A stretch of 64,000 bases of DNA from NCBI RefSeq assembly GCF_003149085.1, contig NZ_QGDT01000004.1, forward strand, positions 186,001 through 250,000, given 5' to 3'. Each line of letters starts with the position of its first letter. Position 1 is the stretch's first letter. The translations under genes were made by a program, and so were the position numbers. Of this stretch, positions 45,907 through 53,479 are shown one piece after another. Under the pieces are notes generated by a model. It did not search any database and was not told the DNA's origin. It saw nothing but the letters and a program-made list of their open reading frames with translations. The stretch is from Dyadobacter jejuensis. Its GTDB lineage: Bacteria; Bacteroidota; Bacteroidia; Cytophagales; Spirosomataceae.

Positions 45907-46914
45907 TTAAAGCCCTCCCCGGTGGTCTACAAAGGTCATTACCTCGTCATAGGTGGGCATAAAGTTGGCACAGCCTTCGCGGGTTACGATGATGGCCCCA
46001 CATGCATTCCCCATCCGTACACTTTTAAAAAGACTCCATCCGTTGAGTAGTCCATAGGAAAAGCCCGCGCAGAAGGCGTCGCCGGCACCGAGTACATTGA
46101 GCACTTCTACCGGAAACCCTGGGACTTTTATTTCTGGCTGCCCAGGTTGAAAGATGGAAGCTCCTTCTTTTCCTCTTTTTACGACTAACGTCTCCACCCC
46201 GACTAGCATGATCTCGTCAATAGCCTGGTCGATATTCCCTTGGATTTCAGGAGCAGAAATTTGCTGATTCCGGATTAGTAATTGGCCCTGATCGGTCAGG
46301 TAGGTGGCTAATATTTCTTCTTCTGTACCCACCACAACATTGAATTTCCCTAAGGCGGCCCGCAGCGTAACGCCGAATGCCCGAGGGTCGAACCATTGGT
46401 CGGCCCTGAAATCGATGTCTAAAATGCAGGTTACCTTGTTCTTTTGTGCTTGCTCGAGGGCATAGAACATGGCCGTCCGGCTGGGGTCTTTACTGAAGGC
46501 CGTTCCCGAAAACACGGCCGCCCGAAAAGACGCAAAAGGTAAAGCGGCGACATGGTCCAGGGACAAATTGATATCGGCACAGTTGTCTCTGTAATAGACC
46601 AGGGGGAATTTGTCGGGAGGTTCTATGCCCAATATTACGGCCGAACTTCTGGTGCCATCGATGACTGGCACCCACTGGGTAGCTATACCTTCCTGCTCTA
46701 AAAAGTGCCGGATAAAAAGGCCTACCTGATCGTTTCCGACCCCGGTGAGTATGGCGGTTTTTAGGCCAAGTCGTTGGCTGCCAGTTGCTATGTTGAGGGG
46801 GCAGCCCCCTACAAAGGCATTAAAGGCCTTAATTTCTTCAAATGGCGACCCAACATTGGCTGAATATAGATCTATGGATGAACGGCCCAAAGTGAGTAAA
46901 TCGTAATTTGACAT
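45907..46914 (-). CDS. iolC: 5-dehydro-2-deoxygluconokinase
   Basis: IolC phosphorylates 2-deoxy-5-keto-gluconate. The 335-residue PfkB-type kinase has LGRSSIDLYSANVGSPFEEI at the N-terminus, typical for IolC, the FVGGCPLNIA substrate loop, and the catalytic GAGDAFCAG anion-hole motif near the C-terminus. It lies 52 bp after iolB in the operon. Confidence 0.95.
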   Translation of the reverse strand: MSNYDLLTLGRSSIDLYSANVGSPFEEIKAFNAFVGGCPLNIATGSQRLGLKTAILTGVGNDQVGLFIRHFLEQEGIATQWVPVIDGTRSSAVILGIEPPDKFPLVYYRDNCADINLSLDHVAALPFASFRAAVFSGTAFSKDPSRTAMFYALEQAQKNKVTCILDIDFRADQWFDPRAFGVTLRAALGKFNVVVGTEEEILATYLTDQGQLLIRNQQISAPEIQGNIDQAIDEIMLVGVETLVVKRGKEGASIFQPGQPEIKVPGFPVEVLNVLGAGDAFCAGFSYGLLNGWSLFKSVRMGNACGAIIVTREGCANFMPTYDEVMTFVDHRGGL

Positions 46915-46966
46915 AGTAAATAGGTTGAAAGCTGCTCAATCGGTAAGGTCCTCGTTGAATATATGA

Positions 46967-47830
46967 TTAGCCGTTCATTTCGGCCGTGACCAAAGGTAGC
47001 CTGGGGTCGGAACCCTTCCAGGTACCATATATCCATTCATGGTCGGGATCGGTGGTGTTGGCAAGGGATTGATCACTACCGGCCAGGAAATTCAGATAAT
47101 AAACATTGTATCCGTGCCCCGCTACAACTGGATGATAGCCCTTAGGAATCAATACTGCCTCATTGTTTTGTACCCTTACAATTTCGTCCAAGGAACGGTC
47201 GTCGGTATATACCTGTTGAATGGCATATCCCTGTGGTTTGTCAATTTTATAAAAATAAATTTCTTCCAGGTTGGCTTCCAAGAGCTTGCCTGCTTCGTCT
47301 AGTTTTCGCTCATCGTGTTTGTGGGCTGGGAAAGAACTCCAATTACCGGAAGGGGTGTATACTTCAACACATACAATTTTATGACAGTCGAAGCCAGGCT
47401 CCAGCAAACTGTTGATTTGCCTGTTGGCATTATCACCACCTCGGAATTCAATCGCTGCCTCCTCGGGACGCTTCATTTGTGGGGGATGATCCTGGTCCGA
47501 CTTTACCCTACAAATGGCAATGTCGGTGCCATCCTGTTGAGACGTCAATACAAAGTCGGTACGACGTGAAATATACATGGCATGTCCTATCCCACTAAAT
47601 ACGTCTTTACGACCGTTGCCGGTTTCCCAGGATTGTCCCTGAGCGTTTACCTGAAAGTTGCCGCCAAGTAGTACAATACAATATTCGAATTCTCTAGAAT
47701 TTAGTTTAATTTGTTCACCATAATCGAGTACCTTGGCTTCGAAATTAAGGTGTTCCCATCCGGCATCTTGACTCGTAAGATGATGATAGGTTTTGGATTC
47801 TCTTCGTGGTTTAACGAGTAACTTGCTCAT
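46967..47830 (-). CDS. iolB: 5-deoxy-glucuronate isomerase
   Basis: IolB isomerises 5-deoxy-glucuronate to 2-deoxy-5-keto-gluconate. The 287-residue bicupin has VEVYTPSGNWSSFPAHKHDE, the metal-binding core of IolB, and EEIYFYKID and LIPKGYHPVVAGHGYNVYYL, all diagnostic. It is the first gene of the inositol operon, with the control region shared with the divergent lacI-type gene directly upstream. Confidence 0.96.
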   Translation of the reverse strand: MSKLLVKPRRESKTYHHLTSQDAGWEHLNFEAKVLDYGEQIKLNSREFEYCIVLLGGNFQVNAQGQSWETGNGRKDVFSGIGHAMYISRRTDFVLTSQQDGTDIAICRVKSDQDHPPQMKRPEEAAIEFRGGDNANRQINSLLEPGFDCHKIVCVEVYTPSGNWSSFPAHKHDERKLDEAGKLLEANLEEIYFYKIDKPQGYAIQQVYTDDRSLDEIVRVQNNEAVLIPKGYHPVVAGHGYNVYYLNFLAGSDQSLANTTDPDHEWIYGTWKGSDPRLPLVTAEMNG

Positions 47831-47877
47831 CTTTTCGTATTTAATTCATACAAGTATAGGTTTGTATAAATTAAATA

Positions 47878-47886
47878 CAAAATATA
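47878..47886 (-). promoter_or_regulatory. candidate iolB promoter -7 region
   Basis: The minus strand reads TATATTTTG, one base longer than TAnnTTTG. A TTTG that could act as -33 box lies 19 bp upstream, inside the proximal palindrome at 47906-47915. A regulator bound there would cover the -33 box. Confidence 0.45.
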
Positions 47887-47904
47887 AATATGTTAATATC
47901 CTAT

Positions 47905-47937
47905 GCAAACGTTTGAAATAATGCTTCAAACGTTTGC
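47905..47937. promoter_or_regulatory. twin LacI-type operators between iolB and the regulator gene
   Basis: Two copies of the perfect 10-bp palindrome CAAACGTTTG occupy 47906-47915 and 47927-47936. Their centres are 21 bp apart, two helical turns, and the flanks (GCAAACGTTTGAA / TTCAAACGTTTGC) make the whole segment one inverted repeat. A central CG is typical of LacI/GalR operators. The position between divergent iolB and the LacI-family gene points to joint control of both. Confidence 0.85.
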
Positions 47938-47974
47938 GGATATGTATAATTAAAACTTGTAATCATACCATTTA

Positions 47975-49009
47975 ATGACTTCCGCCCGCCCCATCACCAT
48001 CAAGGATATTGCCAAACGTTTCCATTGCTCTCCATCGACGGTGTCTCGTGCTTTAAACGATCACCCGGCCATTAACGAGGACACCCGGCGCAATATCAAG
48101 GAATATGCCCTAGAGGTTGGCTATCAGAAAAATGAAGTTTCGTTAAGCCTGCTCAATAAAAAAACGGCAACCTTAGGTGTTGTGGTACCATCCATTGGCC
48201 ATTATTATGAAACGGCGGTAATAGAGGGGCTTCATGCCGTTTTGCAACCTTTGGGTTATACACTCAATATCTGTGTGACCAACGAAAACTATTTGTTGGA
48301 AAAGGAATACCTGACAAAGCTACTGTCTAACCGTATAGAAGGCATCTTCCTGTCTGTGGCTCAGGAAACCTACGATGCGGGCTATTATGAACACCTTGAG
48401 CAGGTAAACCAGCGACATACTCCATTAATATTTATAGATCGGGAATACGAGACCTTCGAAACCAGCAGGGCTACTGTAGACGATTATCATGGCGCCTTTG
48501 CCGCTGTGGAGCATCTCATACAGATGGGCTATCGCCACATCGCCCATCTGAAAGGACCAAATGGACTTACGGTAACAGAGCAAAGGTTTAAAGGCTATAT
48601 CGACTGTCTCCGAAAGTATAATTTAGACATTTCAGAAGAACTTATAATCAATACAAATTTCAAAGTGGAAAGTGCTATTGTCCCTACCAAACGATTGCTA
48701 GACCTACCCTTGCCTCCAGATGCCATCTTTGGTGTGAACGATCAGGTGGCCATTGGAGCGATGCGCGTGGCCAAGGACCGTGGATTGCGCATACCTCAAG
48801 ACATTGGCTTGGTTGGCTTTGATAATTCCCCGATTACGGCCTATACTTATCCTTCTCTCACTACAGTAGGCCGACCAGGGAGGAAGATTGGCATGGAGGC
48901 CTCCCGACTCTTCCTTAACCAGTTGAATGCCTCAGAGGATTTTAGGCATGAAAATATTGTCTTGCCTGCAGAATTGATCATTCGTGAGTCGACGCTCAGA
49001 TTAAGTTAA
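47975..49009 (+). CDS. LacI-family transcriptional regulator of the inositol operon
   Basis: The 344-residue protein has an N-terminal HTH (ITIKDIAKRFHCSPSTVSRALNDHP, residues 4-28) with the hinge-helix region after it, and a periplasmic-binding-protein-like effector domain (TLGVVVPSIGHYYETAVIEG, PLIFIDREYE, PDAIFGVNDQVAIGAM). It is divergent from iolB with the twin palindromes between them. It probably represses the operon without inositol or an inositol-derived ligand. Many Firmicutes use the DeoR-type IolR instead, so this is a different regulator type. Confidence 0.94.
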   Translation: MTSARPITIKDIAKRFHCSPSTVSRALNDHPAINEDTRRNIKEYALEVGYQKNEVSLSLLNKKTATLGVVVPSIGHYYETAVIEGLHAVLQPLGYTLNICVTNENYLLEKEYLTKLLSNRIEGIFLSVAQETYDAGYYEHLEQVNQRHTPLIFIDREYETFETSRATVDDYHGAFAAVEHLIQMGYRHIAHLKGPNGLTVTEQRFKGYIDCLRKYNLDISEELIINTNFKVESAIVPTKRLLDLPLPPDAIFGVNDQVAIGAMRVAKDRGLRIPQDIGLVGFDNSPITAYTYPSLTTVGRPGRKIGMEASRLFLNQLNASEDFRHENIVLPAELIIRESTLRLS

Positions 49010-49316
49010 TTTGGGCGAGAATTATTATTGCTTGCATTGAAATATTCATGGAGGTTTTCCATCGTTTGGCTAACACTACAACTTCAGATAAGCTTCCAGT
49101 ATTTTTACAATTCTAGGGTTAGAGTGGTTAGCAACCTTGTTTTTTGATAAAACGCCTATCCTACGGGCGTCATTATTGTAGGGCGATCGTTAGTTCCAAC
49201 TTAGGTGAGACGGGAAAGTATATTCGTTTGGCCAATTAATGAGTTATCAATAATAAAAAGCATCTCCCCAAGCGGAAAGATGCTTTAAGTATTACCCTAA
49301 ACCTACAGTTCTTCAA
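49010..49316. other. 307-bp intergenic region between regulator and exported protein genes
   Basis: It holds a weak plus-strand hairpin (AACGCC...GGGCGT near 49151-49170) that could end the regulator transcript and the terminator at 49254-49286 for the minus-strand gene. No coding frame is seen. Confidence 0.4.
49254..49286 (-). terminator. intrinsic terminator of the small exported protein gene
   Basis: AAAGCATCT and AGATGCTTT form a 9-bp stem, with TTTTATTATT following on the minus strand, 31 bp after the stop at 49317. Confidence 0.8.
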
Positions 49317-49724
49317 TCAATAACGGGAACGACCATATTGACCACCAGCTCTTGAGTTTCGATAATCCTTGGATAGTCGTTGGGTATCGGCCATCAGCCT
49401 CAACAGTTTATCTTTAAGGATGCGGGTCTCTCTGTTGGAAAGGCGACCTCGGTTACTGTATTTCCTTTCTAAGGCCGCAATTCTTCTATATTCGTTTTGA
49501 AGATGGGAGGCTTCCCTGGGGGATAGGGCACGTCGACGAACCCCCGTTTCTATTCCTTTCTTTACCTCGAATTGCAGCCGATCAATTTCAGTGCTTCGAC
49601 GGTCATTTTTTTTGTGGTAAGGATCGTTATAAGAACTATAACGGTCGTATTGAGGGTAGTTTTGAGCTTGAACGGAAGTGAGTCCAAAGGCGAATAGGAT
49701 GGCAACAATAAGTATCTTTTTCAT
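49317..49724 (-). CDS. small exported basic protein, unknown
   Basis: The 135-residue product has a clear Sec signal peptide (KKILIVAILFAFGLTSVQAQ), then a Tyr/Ser/Asp-rich linker and an Arg-rich helical part (residues 45-120, with two similar RxLSxRExxxL stretches: RRALSPREASHL and RGRLSNRETRIL). The tail is Gly/Arg/Tyr-rich. No family is recognised. It is probably periplasmic. It forms a single-gene unit. Confidence 0.78.
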   Translation of the reverse strand: MKKILIVAILFAFGLTSVQAQNYPQYDRYSSYNDPYHKKNDRRSTEIDRLQFEVKKGIETGVRRRALSPREASHLQNEYRRIAALERKYSNRGRLSNRETRILKDKLLRLMADTQRLSKDYRNSRAGGQYGRSRY

Positions 49725-49852
49725 GGCTAATATTGGTTAAATTCGAAGGTTAGAGCACCAATGCCATGATGGGTTTAAGTGTTGCTTGTTAACGATTGTT
49801 AAGCAAAGTGGTAGTAGGCCTTACGGTAAAAAAGTAAGGTTAGGAAAGTTAT

Positions 49853-50629
49853 TTATACTGAAGGAGTTAAGGTGGAGTAGTTGTGTTTCGATTTTTTTTC
49901 ATCCAGAACCCGCTGAATGGAGTCCTGAGAGAGGGAAAGTATTTCTTCCAACGTTTTGCCTTGAGGTTCTATGGCGGGTAGGGCCGTCCAACTCAGAGCT
50001 GTAAAAGAGCGTAAAGGGAAATACCCTTTGGGGTTAAGTTGCCCCGTTCCCGTAATGGCCATGGGAATAATGAGAGCGTCAGGCGCTTTTTTGAGTAAAG
50101 TGGCCACACCGCCAGGTTGAAAGGACTTCATGATTCCCGAGGCCGACCTAGTTCCTTCGGGAAATATCATGGCTACGGTTTTTTCTTGCTGAATAAGCGC
50201 ACCCAGCTTGGCAATCTCAATAATAGCCTTTTTGCCTTCTTTTCGGTTAATAAGCGCCGACCCACCATGGCGTAAGTTATAGGAAATACTAGGGATGCCT
50301 TTAGCTAGCTCGATTTTTGATACAAAACGAGGATGGTATTTCCTGAAAAACCAAGTCATACCCGAAATATCGAACATGCTTTGGTGGTTGGCCAGGACAA
50401 TGAGGGGCCGATTTTCGGGGATTTTAGCGCGCATATCGAATGTGATACGCGCTCCAGTGAGGTGTAAGCCAAAGTTGATGAAAAAATTGAGATAGTCGAC
50501 GGTAACTTTATGGGCTTTCTTTCCGAAAATATTAAATGCCACCCATTGAATAGGATGGAAAATTAAAATCGTTAATAAAAAATAGACAAGGTATATGCTA
50601 CTGAGCAGATAGTCGATTATTTTTTTCAT
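49853..50629 (-). CDS. plsC: 1-acyl-sn-glycerol-3-phosphate acyltransferase
   Basis: PlsC acylates lysophosphatidic acid at the inner membrane. The acyltransferase motif NHQSMFD is at residues 81-87, and FPEGTRSASG is the second block that binds the phosphate. An N-terminal hydrophobic segment (about residues 7-35) anchors it. Length 258 is typical. It is divergent from the desaturase gene, another fatty-acid gene, so a shared control region is possible. Confidence 0.94.
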   Translation of the reverse strand: MKKIIDYLLSSIYLVYFLLTILIFHPIQWVAFNIFGKKAHKVTVDYLNFFINFGLHLTGARITFDMRAKIPENRPLIVLANHQSMFDISGMTWFFRKYHPRFVSKIELAKGIPSISYNLRHGGSALINRKEGKKAIIEIAKLGALIQQEKTVAMIFPEGTRSASGIMKSFQPGGVATLLKKAPDALIIPMAITGTGQLNPKGYFPLRSFTALSWTALPAIEPQGKTLEEILSLSQDSIQRVLDEKKSKHNYSTLTPSV

Positions 50630-50645
50630 TCTTCTTTATTTTTTG

Positions 50646-50653
50646 CAAAAATA
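50646..50653 (-). promoter_or_regulatory. -7 promoter element of plsC
   Basis: The minus strand reads TATTTTTG, an exact match to TAnnTTTG, 17 bp before the plsC start. The -33 box is not clear. Confidence 0.5.
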
Positions 50654-50773
50654 AGCCAAAACTATGGGGATAATAAATATATGAGAGGCTATAAATGAGA
50701 AAAGTCATATAAATACTTACATTTTATTACCGTACTTTGTATTACTGTAAATGGAATTTAAACAGACTAATTA

Positions 50774-51757
50774 ATGGACACCGCACTTTCAGCCGTACGT
50801 CTTGAAGTAATGCAACACGTAGGGAAGGACCTAGACGGTCTTATAGCAGATTATTTAAAGCCTATAGAGGAGAATTGGCAACCTTCTGATTTTTTACCAG
50901 ACTCAGCCGACGAAGACTTTATAAAGGAAGTGAAGTTGTTGCAGGAGAGCTGTCGCGACTTGCCTTATGATTATATTGCCGTACTGATTGGCGATACCAT
51001 TACCGAGGAGGCCCTTCCTACTTATGAGTCGTGGTTGTCGTCGGTGGTAGGCGTAGACCAAGTTCATGAGCCCAATGGTTGGATGCGCTGGGTACGTGCA
51101 TGGACGGCTGAGGAGAATCGACATGGCGATCTTTTGAACCGTTATTTGTACTTGTCGGGCCGGGTAAACATGCGGGCCATGGAGGTATCCACACAGTATC
51201 TGATAGCCGATGGCTTCGATATTGGCACTGATAGGGATCCTTATCGTAACTTTATCTATACTTCTTTTCAAGAGCTAGCCACCAACGTTTCGCACCGTCG
51301 TACCGCGTCCTTGGCTAAGAAATTTGGCAATCCACATTTATCTAAGATTTGCGGGGTGATTGCAGCGGACGAAATGCGTCATGCGAAGGCCTATAAATCC
51401 TTTGTGAGCCGAATTTTGGCCGTAGACCCTTCGGAGCTCATCTTGGCTTTGGAAGATATGATGCGGAAGAAGATTGTGATGCCCGCTCATTTCCTTCGTG
51501 AAACGGGAACCAAAATGGGAAGCACGTTCTCGCATTTTTCAGATGCAGCCCAACGTCTGGGGGTTTATACGACCATCGACTATATCGAAATTTTGGAGTC
51601 TTTGCTTCAGGAGTGGAATATAGAGTCGGTGAGAGATATTAATACGCAAGCCGAAAAGGGAAGGGACTATTTAATGGCTCTGCCGGCTCGTTTACGCCGA
51701 ATTGCCGACCGTACCCGTGTTCCTGAACTGAGCTACGAGTTTAGCTGGATCAAGTAA
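50774..51757 (+). CDS. acyl-ACP desaturase (soluble di-iron type)
   Basis: This enzyme introduces a double bond into acyl-ACP using O2. The 327-residue protein shows the di-iron ligands of the ferritin-like fold: Glu in ITEEALPTYE (residues 77-86), Glu114 and His117 in AEENRHG, Glu167 in FQELAT, and Glu200/His203 in ADEMRH. The family is best known from plant plastids but is common in Bacteroidota and Actinobacteria. A ferredoxin partner is not adjacent. It is divergent from plsC and has a very strong terminator. Confidence 0.94.
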   Translation: MDTALSAVRLEVMQHVGKDLDGLIADYLKPIEENWQPSDFLPDSADEDFIKEVKLLQESCRDLPYDYIAVLIGDTITEEALPTYESWLSSVVGVDQVHEPNGWMRWVRAWTAEENRHGDLLNRYLYLSGRVNMRAMEVSTQYLIADGFDIGTDRDPYRNFIYTSFQELATNVSHRRTASLAKKFGNPHLSKICGVIAADEMRHAKAYKSFVSRILAVDPSELILALEDMMRKKIVMPAHFLRETGTKMGSTFSHFSDAAQRLGVYTTIDYIEILESLLQEWNIESVRDINTQAEKGRDYLMALPARLRRIADRTRVPELSYEFSWIK

Positions 51758-51775
51758 TTTTTGGTTTATCAGGGA

Positions 51776-51827
51776 AGCCACTATCAATTTATAAGTCTCG
51801 ACTTATAAATTGATAGTGGCTTTTTTA
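51776..51827 (+). terminator. intrinsic terminator of the desaturase gene
   Basis: A perfect 21-bp stem (51776-51796 with 51801-51821), loop CTCG, is followed by TTTTT. It is the longest perfect hairpin noticed in the window. Confidence 0.93.
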
Positions 51828-51899
51828 TAGGTAAGACATCGAGAAGCCTTCCGATAGGGTGTTTTTGCACCAAGTTCGGTGGCTATTCCTATTGATAGG

Positions 51900-52898
51900 T
51901 TATTTAGGCAATTTTACTTGGTTGGTAAGGGGTATGTGCTCTTCAAATTCTGTAAGGTTTTGGAGGGTAATATGGGCAATTTCCTCTAAGGCCTCCTGGG
52001 TGAAGAAGCCCAAATGGCCCGTTACAAGTACATTAGGGAAGGAGATCAGCCTAGCTATGACGTCGTCCTGAATGACGTTGTCGGCATGGTCCTTAAAGAA
52101 TAAATTGGCCTCCTGCTCGTATACATCGATTCCTAGGTATCCTATCTGTCCAGTTTTTAGGCCTTCTATCGCCGCTTTGGTGTCTACCAATCCTCCTCTA
52201 CTCGTATTGATAATCATGACACCGGGTTTCATTTGTGAGATGGTCTCGGCGTTGATTAGGTGCGTGGTAGCGGGTATTAAAGGGCAGTGTAAGGAGAGCA
52301 CATCCGTTTGGGCGAAGAGTTCTCTCAAGCTCGTATAGCTTACCCCTTCAGCGACGAGTGATGGGTTTTCTTGAATGTCATATGCGAGGACTTTACAACC
52401 AAAACCGAGCATGATCTTGCAAAAGCTAGCACCAATCAGTCCCGTTCCTATCACCCCAATGGTTTTATTAAACAAATTAAATCCAGTAAGATGTTCAATT
52501 GAAAAGTTTCCCTCCCTTACTCGGTTATAAGCACGGTGTGTCTTTCGGTTGAGGGTAAGGATTAATGCTACGGCATGCTCAGCAACGGATTCAGGTGAAT
52601 AGGCCGGCACGCGCACAACGGGTAGGCTGAGCCGGTGGGCCGCTTCAAGATCCACGTTATTGAAGCCTGCGCAACGAAGGGCAATGATTTTTACTCCAAT
52701 ACCGGCAAGTTTTTTGAGCGTTGCTTCGTCCAGAACGTCGTTTACAAAAACGCATACCCCATCGAAACCTTCTGCCAATTTAGCAGTTTGAAGGTTGAGG
52801 GGGACCTCGAAATAAGTGATTTGATGGTTTTTAAGAAAGGTAGATTGGTTAAAATAGGTCTTGTCGTAAGATTTGGTATTGAAAAACGCGATTTGCAT
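51900..52898 (-). CDS. ldhA: D-2-hydroxyacid dehydrogenase (D-lactate dehydrogenase-like)
   Basis: The 332-residue protein from ATG 52898 (MQIAFFNTKSYDK) is close to LdhA-type fermentative D-lactate dehydrogenases; ATG 52934 adds twelve atypical residues. VIGTGLIGASF is the NAD loop. The catalytic residues lie in NTSRGGLVD (Arg), GIDVYEQE (Glu) and VTGHLGFFTQEA (His). YEQEANLFFKDH is typical of the LdhA subgroup. It reduces pyruvate to D-lactate in the cytoplasm. It lies 50 bp after the CDGSH gene on the same strand. Confidence 0.9.
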   Translation of the reverse strand: MQIAFFNTKSYDKTYFNQSTFLKNHQITYFEVPLNLQTAKLAEGFDGVCVFVNDVLDEATLKKLAGIGVKIIALRCAGFNNVDLEAAHRLSLPVVRVPAYSPESVAEHAVALILTLNRKTHRAYNRVREGNFSIEHLTGFNLFNKTIGVIGTGLIGASFCKIMLGFGCKVLAYDIQENPSLVAEGVSYTSLRELFAQTDVLSLHCPLIPATTHLINAETISQMKPGVMIINTSRGGLVDTKAAIEGLKTGQIGYLGIDVYEQEANLFFKDHADNVIQDDVIARLISFPNVLVTGHLGFFTQEALEEIAHITLQNLTEFEEHIPLTNQVKLPK

Positions 52899-52948
52899 AA
52901 GGTAATCATTAAAGGAATAAATACTATAGGCCAAAACCTTAGATAGGT

Positions 52949-53395
52949 TTAAGAATCTTGGAATGAGGCTGCGATATGGGAGCCATCACAGTAAGGCTTG
53001 TGAGCCGAGTGCCCACAACGACAAAAGGCCGTAACCTTAGTTTTGTGAGATTCCTCCCCTGTACTTTCTCTTACAGTCAGACTACCGTAAATGAGCAGAG
53101 GTCCATTCGCTGTTACATCAATGACGGTAGGTTGGGCTGTCTGCTCCGATAACGCTTCTGGAGGCTGCTCGGTGTTCACTTCATAACTCAAGGCCCCAGA
53201 TGGACAACGTTTTATTTGCTCTGCAATACGTTCGGTGGGAGCGGCGTCGGGTTTGATCCAGGGCTTTTCGGCCGGGTTAAAAACTTCCGGTAGGCTACCC
53301 GTCTTTTGCCAGCATATGCGCGAATGGATGCATAATGCGGGTTTCCATATAATGGTCATTTCTCCATTGCTGTACTTTTTGACAATTTCGGACAT
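52949..53395 (-). CDS. iron-sulfur protein with divergent 4Fe-4S (Fer4_19) and CDGSH domains
   Basis: The 148-residue protein has an N-terminal Fer4_19 domain (about residues 1-75: KPALCIHSRICW and later KRCPSGALSYE) and a C-terminal CDGSH domain with FCRCGHSAHKPYCDGSH (about 127-143), which binds a 2Fe-2S cluster by three Cys and one His. Such proteins are cytoplasmic redox or sensor proteins of unclear role. It is probably co-transcribed with the downstream ldhA-like gene. Confidence 0.93.
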   Translation of the reverse strand: MSEIVKKYSNGEMTIIWKPALCIHSRICWQKTGSLPEVFNPAEKPWIKPDAAPTERIAEQIKRCPSGALSYEVNTEQPPEALSEQTAQPTVIDVTANGPLLIYGSLTVRESTGEESHKTKVTAFCRCGHSAHKPYCDGSHIAASFQDS

Positions 53396-53479
53396 GGCGT
53401 AAAGGCTAAGTGTGGTAACAATACCAAAATCTACTTAGAATTTGTGGGAATGAGAAATCTATGGATCAGAAATTTACCC

